NCBI RefSeq assembly: GCF_905171765.1
Contig: NC_053392.1
Span: 39,507,114-39,571,113, forward strand
Direction of reading: 5' to 3'
DNA from: Bufo bufo
Taxonomy: Eukaryota > Chordata > Amphibia > Anura > Bufonidae
DNA: 64,000 nucleotides
The stretch's first letter is position 1, and each line of letters begins with the position of its first letter. Positions 56,770 to 64,000 of this stretch are shown in pieces. The notes below the pieces were generated by a model, which searched no databases, had not been told where the DNA came from, and saw nothing but the letters and a program-made list of their open reading frames with translations. Made by a program: the position numbers and the translations under genes.

Positions 56770-57413
56770 AGACAGACAAGTTGTCTGTTATCCACATTTT
56801 AGAAGTTTCTACTGATCAGAATGTTGTTGATGATGAAGCCACAAGAATTATTTTGAAGCAAAGAAAATGTGATGTGATTAATTCTCAAGGGATGTAATCC
56901 TCTATCAACGAGGAGGTGACCGGTTACAGAGCAACCATTGAGATGACTTAGAGACTGACTGAGCCTGCAGGTTAATGGGAAATCTAAATGCAAATCTATA
57001 CAATAGATAAAATGAGGTCTGAACCTGGATTCAGCAACTCAGATGCTGGATCATTCATAATAGGGTTAGATACAGCGGCTCAGTGTATGAGTATATATCC
57101 ACCCTTTCCAGCAGTGGTGTACTTATCATATACACTGCAGCACAGGGGTCCAGTGAGGAAATAGCTCTCATTTACTGATGCTGTTCCAAATCCCTTACTT
57201 TTTCTTACTACTACATAATTTCTGTCTGCCCGCAACCACCACTAGGGGGAGCTCACTACATAAGGATTTATACAGCTCCTGTTTACAATGCAACAAGCTA
57301 CCAGTAATTGTTTCTGTTGACATCCCTATGTCTCTGGCTGTGAAATCTGTGCACTGACATCCTAGATCAGAGCTGCCATATCTTAAGGCATGATGGATAA
57401 GAATATAAATTAC
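56770..57413. other. Intron sequence flanking a GULO exon
   Basis: No repeat family recognised. The GULO donor (GTAATT on the minus strand) lies at its right end. Confidence 0.5.
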
Positions 57414-57599
57414 CTCTTGCAGGGTGGTGGATTGCTGTATCTCTTGCAGGTGGAAGGCAGCCTTGCATTGCAGAGTGACAGTGAGAATGACCCCCAGGGA
57501 CCCCAGGTGAAGCCTGGCTGCTTGAAAAATATCAGGATTTACAGACTCTGAGCATTCCAAGATCTCGCCAGATGCCGTCATCATGGTCAGCGCCACAAC
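57414..57599 (-). CDS. GULO: GULO internal exon (end of FAD-binding domain)
   Basis: This 186-bp minus-strand exon encodes exactly 62 codons, from [19 protein letters not shown] through [20 protein letters not shown] to STTLQE. It corresponds to about residues 140-201 of the vertebrate enzyme and is very close to mammalian GULO, with the typical ECSES and [16 protein letters not shown] blocks. The acceptor ends TTCGCAG (57600-57606); the donor is GTAATT below 57414. Both junctions are phase 0, matching the neighbouring exons. The upstream intron carries a large foldback element only about 130 bp from this acceptor; the downstream intron is 34.3 kb. The frame is open and conserved, so the exon looks functional. 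An open reading frame that runs past the donor into the intron is an artefact of read-through. Confidence 0.95.
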
Positions 57600-57731
57600 C
57601 TGCGAATAATGACCGGTAGAACATTATGGAATGCCTAGCCATCAATGCTGCACTCAGATTGTAATGCTACTGTACCCAGCAGTTCTTATCTGAAGAGCCA
57701 CTGAGCATGCAGGATACTGGAGGACCCTTAA

Positions 57732-58085
57732 AGTGTAACTGTCATTCTTTTTTTTATTTTTGTAATGTGTAGGGGCAGTGATACCGATCATTTTTGGAAT
57801 ATACTTTCATTACTGAAATTGTACATTTCTATTAGAAAAATGGATCTAAAGTGGCCCATTTTGAGCCTTAGCAACGCTCCTCTGTCTTCTGTTTACATAG
57901 CACAGTCATTGTTAGCAAGTCTCCACAGTAGACAGAGGAGCGTTGCTAAGGCTCAAAATGGGCCACTTTAGAGCCATTTTTCTAATAGAAATGTACAATT
58001 TTAGTAATTAAAGTATATTACAAAAATGGTTGGTATTACTGCCCCAACACATTACACAAATAAAAAAAAGAATGAACTCCATACA
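57732..58085. mobile_element. Foldback MITE in the GULO intron
   Basis: Preceded by TTAA (57728-57731); the right TTAA is not preserved. Arms such as ttgagccttagcaacgctcc (57861-57880) pair with ggagcgttgctaaggctcaa (57937-57956), and the pairing extends to gaatg/cattc near the ends. Symmetry centre about 57908. It lies about 130 bp upstream of the GULO acceptor at 57599. Confidence 0.8.
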
Positions 58086-58674
58086 ATACACAGAGAGACC
58101 ATACATTTCAAATAGAACTGTGTAATATATCCTTTTCCCTTCGGGGGCGCTGTGGAAAAAATTGGATATTTGCTATCAGATTAAACCACAGACTGTAACT
58201 GGTATCAGGAGGACACTTCTGATAATTCATCATTTCTACATCCAGCAAGCAGAAATAGTAAAAATGGTGTGAAAACAACTAATTTTGATGGAGTGATAAT
58301 CATCTGCAATGTGCAGCTCTCCATCTGGTGGACCTGACACGTCCATGCAATACAAAGACAGTCTATTGACTTCAATGGGATCTGTGTAATACTTCATGTC
58401 TCCACTGGTGGCACTGCAGAGAAATGGAACACTTCCTGAGATCCACTGCACGGCCGATCACAGGAGATCACACCAGGGGGAGACTTTGTGATCAGCTTAT
58501 TTTTGGTGGATCCAAATTGCAGGAGAAAATTGAGCATGCTGCGGATATTGATTGCGAGTTTCGCTTTTTGCAATGCACCACACCACAATTTGCTGTAAAA
58601 TCTCCCGGTCACACCAAGGATTTGCTCCACACTTTGGTAGTTTGGTGTCTCCTCCTCCGTTGTACATATCGTAC
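58086..58674. other. Remainder of the GULO intron
   Basis: Nothing recognised apart from the donor at its right end. Plus-strand frames opposite the exon are antisense shadows. Confidence 0.5.
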
Positions 58675-58765
58675 CTGTGTAGACAGTATGCCATGGGTAA
58701 TCCCGGTATTGTGGGTTCCCGTTCCGATAACTCCGGCCGCTGCGACTTCAGACACAGCGCCAATG
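58675..58765 (-). CDS. GULO: GULO internal exon (FAD-binding domain, GTGTHNTG motif)
   Basis: L-gulonolactone oxidase is a microsomal flavoprotein that oxidises L-gulono-1,4-lactone, the last step of ascorbate synthesis. Read on the minus strand, this 91-bp exon starts with the last base of a split codon and then encodes 30 residues beginning [20 protein letters not shown] and ending GILSTQ. They match about residues 110-139 of the mammalian enzyme, including the FAD-contacting GTGTHNTG loop. The acceptor is a pyrimidine-rich tract ending TACAG (58766-58770); the donor is GTACG just below 58675. It joins the next exon at 57599 in phase 0 across a 1,075-bp intron. No stop or frameshift is seen. 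Exons for the N-terminal part, with the FAD-linked histidine region, are not in the 5.2 kb to the right edge, so the gene continues beyond the window. Confidence 0.93.
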
Positions 58766-58770
58766 CTGTA

Positions 58771-59185
58771 GAATAAAATGCAGAAGAATGAGGATGCGGA
58801 AGGAAACCATGATGACATTACTGATTTCCAGCAGGAAAGACCCTACAGAGAGATCAAACCCCTTTGGTACTACGCAGAGAGGAAGAAAAAAGCAGAAATC
58901 TCAGGGCAGTGCCAAAGGGGTTTGATTCCTCCATAGAGCCTTTCATCCTGGAATCAGTGATGCCACAAAATTATAGACTCATCATCCCAAGATTCTATGG
59001 TAAGATGATAATTTTCACTAGAGTTCCCCTTTAAAGAGGTTATTCTATGATTAATGTACAAGATGAAAACCAGACATCATATAGTCCATGACAATCCCTC
59101 TCTAAGAAAGCTAGAACCAGCCCTGCACCTCACATGGATCCAGAGATGTTCCTGTTCATTTCTCCAATTGTTGCTAGATTTATAA
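58771..59185. other. Intron sequence upstream of the GULO exon
   Basis: No further GULO exon and no repeat family recognised. Confidence 0.5.
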
Positions 59186-60334
59186 GAGGCGTGTCCTTTC
59201 TGCTGCAGTTCTCTCCCTATCACATCTCAGGAGGTGTCCTTTCTGCTGCAGTTCTCTCCCTATCACATCTCAGGGGGTGTCCTTTCTGCTGCAGTTCTCT
59301 CCCTATCACATCTCAGGGGGTGTCCTTTCTGCTGCAGTTCTCTCCCTATCACATCTCAAGAGGTGTCCTTTCTGCTGCAGTTCTCTCCCTATCACAGCTC
59401 ATGGGACATGTCCTTTCTGCTGCAGTTCTCTCCCTATCACATCTCAGGGGGGTGTCTTTTCTGCTGCAGTTCTCTCCCTATCACAGCTCAGGAGGTGTCC
59501 TTTCTGCTGCAGTTCTCTCCCTATCACATCTCAGGAGGTGTCCTTTCTGCTGCAGTTCTCTCCCTATCACAGCTCATGGGACATGTCCTTTTTGCTGCAG
59601 TTCTCTTCCTATCACATCTCAGGAGGGTGTCCTTTCTGCTGCAGTTCTCTCCCTATCACAGCTCATGGGACATGTCCTTTCTGCTGCAGTTCTCTCCCTA
59701 TCACAGCTGAGGCAGTGTGTTCTTTTCCCTGCAACTCTTTTCCTATTGCAGTTCAGGGGGCATATCCTTTAGGCCTCATGAACACGACTGTTGTGTGTTT
59801 TGCGGTCCGCAAATCGCGGATGGCGTCAGTGTGCGTTCCGCAATTTGCGGATCGGCACGGACAGCCATTAATATAACTGCCTATTCTTGTCCGCAAAACT
59901 CGGACAAGAATAGGACAGGTTATATATTTTTTTTGCGGACCACAGAACGAAGCAACGGATGCGGACAGCACACGGAGCGCTGTCCGCATCTTTTGCGGCC
60001 CTATTGAAGTGAATGGGTCCGCATCCGAGCCGCCAAAACTGCGGCTCGGATGCGGACCAAAACAACGCTCGTGTGCATGAGGCCTTATGCTGCAGATTCC
60101 TCGTTATCACAGCTCAGGGGATGATTCCTTAATGTTGCAGCTCGCTCCCTATCACAGCTTAGAGGAAGTGTCCTTTCTGCTGCAGCTCTCTCCCTATCAA
60201 AGATTGGGGGGGGTCCTTTCTGCTGCAGCTCTCTCTCTGTAAAAGGTTTGGGGGGGCGTGTCCTTTCTGCTGCAGCTCTCTCCCTGTAAAAGTTGGGGGG
60301 GCGTGTCCTTTCTGCTGCAGCTCTCTTCCTGTAA
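59186..60334 (+). repeat. 43-bp minisatellite, split by a MITE
   Basis: About fifteen copies of ggtgtcctttctgctgcagt tctctccctatcacatctca ggg, continuing after the MITE at 59772-60084 with more diverged, G-rich units. Open frames encoding FLLQFSPYH repeats are artefacts. Confidence 0.93.
59772..60084. mobile_element. Harbinger-like MITE, 313 bp
   Basis: Ends ggcctcatgaacacgac and gctcgtgtgcatgaggcc are inverted, with the 3-bp direct repeat TTA on each side (59769-59771, 60085-60087). The inner part has ttgtccgcaaaactcggaca and gcggaccacagaac. Non-coding. Inserted in the 43-bp array. Confidence 0.85.
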
Positions 60335-60450
60335 CTGTCACAGATTCTAACAGTAGATATGGCTGGTGGCAGTCGAAGGATGGAACTGAGTCTGTGTGAC
60401 CCCCTCAGTGTACTAAGAACCTCTGCTGGTTCAGTGTCTTTATAGATTAC

Positions 60451-60600
60451 TAGTGATGAGCGGCAGCTGCCATATTCAAATTTGCGATATTTCACAAATA
60501 TTTCGCTAAATATTCGTGATATATTCGCTAATTCAAGACTTCGTTATATTCGTACAATGCTATTCTATTGCGAAAAATCGGCATTGAAATATTAGTGTGC
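60451..60600. repeat. Fragment of a hAT-like MITE
   Basis: tagtgatgagcggcagctgc then catattcaaatttgcgatat closely resembles the reverse end of the element at 35023-35573. The other end is missing. Confidence 0.6.
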
Positions 60601-60699
60601 GCATGCGCCTTTTTTGGCATAAGATAAACTATAATAAACAATGAAGGAAATTCTAATTCAGTACTGACTGAGATATTTTAGCCTTTTCACTTTAGAATA

Positions 60700-60991
60700 C
60701 TACAGCTCCCAGCATGCCCTGACAAGCTATATCTCCCCACAGTCCCTGCTGGTTCAGGGTCTCTATAGAGCATATTGAGCTGATGCATTCTGGGAGGGAC
60801 AGTGGATAGCAGTGTGCGCCTCCTGCATGGTGCTCTGATACCTTCCAAGGGGCCACCAGCTACATTTTAAATTCAGCTTTGGATGTGATTGGAGGAAAAG
60901 ACATATCGATCAGCACATACCGTAAGTGGTCTGTCAGCTGTGGCCTCCAGTTTTTGGGTGACTACAGGTCAGGGCATGCTGGGACTTGTAG
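60700..60991. repeat. Foldback with 24-bp arms
   Basis: ctacagctcccagcatgccc (60700-60723) is the near-exact inverted copy of gggcatgctgggacttgtag (60968-60991). Same general family as 16473-16572. Confidence 0.7.
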
Positions 60992-61444
60992 TCTTCCAAC
61001 AGCTAGAGGGCCACAGGAAGAATTCAGAGCCACGAATGGTGTTCAGAGGTGAACTTAGTAAGAAATCCAGACTCTACAAAGTGATTTCATTCATTTCCGT
61101 TGCTCCTAAAATGTTGTCGTCAATTTGATATGCAAATAGTGACATATGAAGAAGACCGAGGATCACACGACGCCATCAATATTCATTCATCTGCATCCTG
61201 CCACACTGTGTCACCGCCATTCCCACGAGAGGTAAAATACCGTCCTCAGGTGCTGGAGGTGACTTTTATGGCGCCAAGCGATTCATCAAATGTCAGCTGC
61301 AATTAATGTCTGGTGAGTGTCAGCCAGCTGCACCCGAGTCCCCCCGGACCGGACGCTCATTAGCGCACCATCTATAGATACAACCGTGTCCCTATAGGAC
61401 CAGACAAGTTCTGAGAAGTCCTTACTAAACGTTTAGAAGAGGCT
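60992..61444. other. Single-copy-looking intron sequence
   Basis: Contains the octamer-like gatatgcaaatag near 61128 and other motif-dense, non-repetitive sequence. No coding frame is supported. Confidence 0.4.
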
Positions 61445-61890
61445 ATTGAAAGATCAGCCTACCCTTCTCCTGAAATACTCTGTACTGCGGGAAAAGCCTG
61501 CTCCTGAAATCCTCTGTGCTGCTTAGGATCCTACCCCTTCTATTGTAATCCTCGGTCTGTGACCGCCACAAGATCAGCACGCTCTTCTCCTGAAATCCTC
61601 TGTGCTGCTGGCGAAGCCTGCTCCTTCCACTACATAATATTCAGTATGTGACCTCCACAAGATCAGCACACTCCTCTCCTGAAATCCTCTGTGCTGCTTA
61701 GAACCCTACCTCTTCTACTATGTAATTCTCAGTCTCTCAACTCCACAGGAGCAGTACACCACTCCCCTGAAATCATCTGTGCTGCTCAGGACCCTAGCCC
61801 TTCTACTATGTAATCTTCAGTCTGTGACCTCCACAAGATCAGCAAGCTCTTTTTCTGAAATCCTCTGTGCTGCTGGTTGAGACCCTTCTC
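61445..61890 (+). repeat. 88-bp tandem repeat, degenerate
   Basis: The block gaaatcctctgtgctgct recurs about every 86-89 bp (near 61507, 61593, 61682, 61770 and 61858). Confidence 0.85.
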
Positions 61891-62012
61891 CTTCCACTGG
61901 GGACTCTACCCACTGCTCTCATGCTGCAATGATTACTTTACTGATCTGATTTGCTCCAAAATCTTCTGTCTTTGCCAGCTGTACAGAAATTCTAAAAAAA
62001 AAAAAAAAAACA

Positions 62013-62117
62013 CAGCTCCACACCTGTCCACAGGTTATACTGCAGCTCAGCATCATTGAATTAAACGTATCAATGGTGCAGTACCATATACAGCCTGTGG
62101 ACAGGTGTGGTGCTGTT
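62013..62117. repeat. Short foldback (cacacctgtccacaggt)
   Basis: agctccacacctgtccacag is inverted as cctgtggacaggtgtggtgc about 60 bp later. Preceded by an A17 run at 61995-62011. Confidence 0.7.
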
Positions 62118-62436
62118 TTTCTACTTTTGGACACATTGAATCCCGGTGTCCAATATTTTCATCTGTAAAATCAGTTTGAAATACAAGTGTAACAGGGGAA
62201 AAAAATAAAATAGTTTCTGACGCGTTTTAGATCCTCACAGCCCCAGGGCACTATTTTTTGGCAGCGACTATCAGTGTTTCATCTTCAGTTACAAGAGAAA
62301 TAAGTTCTGTTCCACCGTAAAACACGAATGCGCTGTAATCACTGCCGCGCTCCTCTCTGCAGCTCTCCAAAACTTTTCATGTTTCAGAAACGGAAATTAA
62401 TGAGCAAGAACATAAAATGTTATCATGAAAAACAAG
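62118..62436. other. Intron sequence, nothing recognised
   Basis: No frame or repeat family recognised. Confidence 0.4.
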
Positions 62437-63660
62437 AAGAAGAGTGCAGAGCGAGCGCCGGCCGCTCCACAAAACAAGAGCAAGACGGGATCATCACAAA
62501 GAGAAGAGCACAGAGCGAGCGTCGGCCGCTCCAATAAAACAAGAACATGACGTGATCAGAAGAAAGAGAAGAGAGCAGAGCGAGCGTCGGCCACTCCACA
62601 AAACAAGAGCAAGACGGGATCATAACAAAGAGAAGAGCGCAGAGCGAGCGTCAGCCGCTCCACAAAACAAGAGCAAGACGGGATCATAACAAAGAGAAGA
62701 TCACAGAGCGAGCGTCGGCCGCTCCAAAAAAACAAGAACATGACGTGATCAGAAGAAAGGGAAGAGCGCAGAGCGAGCGTCGGCCACTCCACAAAACAAG
62801 ATCAAGACGTGATCAGAAGAAAGAGAAGAGCGCAGAGCGAGCGTCAGCTGCTCCACAGAACAAGAACATGACGTGATCAGAACAGAGAGAAGAGCGCAGA
62901 GTGAGCGTTGGACTCTCCACAAAACAAGAGCAAGACAGGATCATAACAAAGAGAAGAGCGCAGAGCGAGCGTTGGACTCTCCACAAAACAAGAGCAAGAT
63001 GTGATCAGAAGAGAGAGAAGAGAGCAGAGCGAGCGCCGGCCGCTCCAAGAAACAAGAGCAAGACAGGATCATAACAAAGAGAAGAGCGCAGAGTGAGCAT
63101 GGGCCGCTCCATAAAACAAGAGCAAGATGTGATCAGAATAAAGAGAAGAGCGCAAAGTGAGCGTCGACCGCTCCACCAAACAAGAGCAAGACGGGATCAT
63201 AACAAAGAGAAGAGCGCAGAGCGAGCGTCAGCTGCTCCACAAAACAAGAGCAAGACGTGATCAGAAGAAAGAGAAGAGCGCAGAACGAGCCTCGGCCTCT
63301 CCAAAAAACAAGAGCAAGACGGGATCATAACAAAGAGAAGAGCGCAGAGAAAGCGTCAGCTGCTCCACAAAACAAGAGCAAGACGGGATCATAACAAAGA
63401 GAAGAGCACAGAGCGAGTGTCGGCCGCTCCAAAAAATAAGAGCAAGACGGAATTACAACAAAAAGAAGAGCGCAGAGCGAGCGTCGGCCGCTCCACAAAA
63501 CAAGAGCAAGACATGATCAGAAGAAAGAGAAGAGCGCAGAGTGAGCGTCGGCCGCTCCACAAAAACAAGAGCAAGACATGATCAGAAGAAAGAGAAGAGC
63601 ACAGAGTGAGCGTCGGCCGCTCCACAAAACAAGAACATGACTGCTTCACAAGAAAGAGAT
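62437..63660 (+). repeat. 64-bp minisatellite
   Basis: About nineteen copies of ggccgctccacaaaacaaga gcaagacgggatcataacaa agagaagagcgcagagcgag cgtc. Two variants (gggatcataaca and gtgatcagaaga) are interspersed. Translations rich in RARRDHNKE or CSCFVERPTL are artefacts. Confidence 0.95.
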
Positions 63661-63693
63661 TACAACAAAAAGATGAGTGCCGAGAGAGCGTCG

Positions 63694-64000
63694 GTGTCAC
63701 GGCTGTATGTGAGCAACAAGAGCATACACAGTGAATTTAGCTACTGACCGGACCCAAACTAGGGGAGGATAAAGGGTGACCCCTGTCAGACCCTAAAAGC
63801 TCTCCCTATGCTGCTAAGCACATGTCCGGATCCAAATGGTGGATCGAGACATGCCCGCGTACCTAAGGCTGATGACCACTGTAACCCCTACAATAGTGGA
63901 AGGGGCACGGCCACCGGTGCCCTGCTCAGTATATGGACGGAACCGGGGTCGCCTCGGATCCAGTCAGCAAACAAACAGAAACACACAATGTCTGCACACT
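63694..64000 (+). mobile_element. Possible LTR start at the window edge
   Basis: Sequence changes abruptly from the 64-bp array to TGTCACGGCTGTATGTGAGC, a TG-start common in vertebrate gypsy-type LTRs. The other end is outside the window, so neither size nor target duplication can be checked. Confidence 0.4.

Noticed and set aside
57195..57596. 133-codon minus-strand frame taken as a whole gene
   Set aside because: The first 61 codons are a GULO exon; the remainder is intron past the GTAATT donor.
58424..58771. 115-codon plus-strand frame
   Set aside because: Antisense shadow of the GULO exon at 58675-58765.
59134..59876. Long frames encoding FLLQFSPYH repeats
   Set aside because: Translation of the 43-bp minisatellite.

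Overview
This is vertebrate, almost certainly anuran (frog or toad), nuclear DNA. It is dominated by amphibian-type transposable elements and minisatellites, and its only host gene signal is four consecutive exons of L-gulono-gamma-lactone oxidase (GULO, last step of vitamin C synthesis) on the minus strand. In transcription order the exons are 58675-58765, 57414-57599, 22987-23094 and 14901-14977. All four are open, join in phase, have GT/AG borders and correspond to about residues 110-263 of the roughly 440-residue enzyme. The introns between them are 1,075, 34,319 and 8,009 bp. The first and last exons of the gene lie outside the window. Almost everything else listed is therefore intronic.

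Layout from left to right. 1-14,900 is the intron after the last exon seen: a head-to-head minisatellite, a 41-bp satellite with a 406-bp higher-order period, a local duplication (3.2 and 5.7 kb), an AT-rich interspersed repeat, a non-LTR retrotransposon tail, and two adjacent TTAA-flanked MITEs. 14,978-22,986 is an intron with a probable solo LTR and a complete, apparently uninterrupted DIRS-type tyrosine-recombinase retrotransposon (16.7-22.4 kb). 23,095-57,413 is a giant intron with large arrays of the same 35-bp minisatellite near both ends (23.3-26.3 and 54.1-56.8 kb). Between them are a solo LTR, a decayed Tc1/mariner element, nested Harbinger-like and hAT-like elements, a CR1/L2-type reverse transcriptase tail, and foldbacks nested three deep. 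Next come a 49-bp minisatellite split by a full-length 6-kb L1, and a decayed tyrosine-recombinase exon. 57.4-64 kb holds the two upstream GULO exons, a large foldback, more arrays (43, 88 and 64 bp) and the start of a possible LTR at the right edge.

The mobile elements could be bounded mostly by target-site duplications read directly in the sequence: 13 bp for L1, 8 bp for three hAT-like elements, TTAA for several MITEs, TWA for two Harbinger-like MITEs and 5 bp for one solo LTR. The most interesting candidates are: (i) a 40-bp possible mini-intron in the DIRS element that would join its gag frame to its RT frame; (ii) a 49-bp minisatellite, each unit carrying a splice-acceptor-like motif, that may lie in the intron of a tyrosine-recombinase element; (iii) two hAT-like non-coding elements with the same CCAAT-TATA-YY1-like promoter layout; and (iv) minisatellites that grew inside transposons. 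No rRNA, tRNA or CRISPR was seen.
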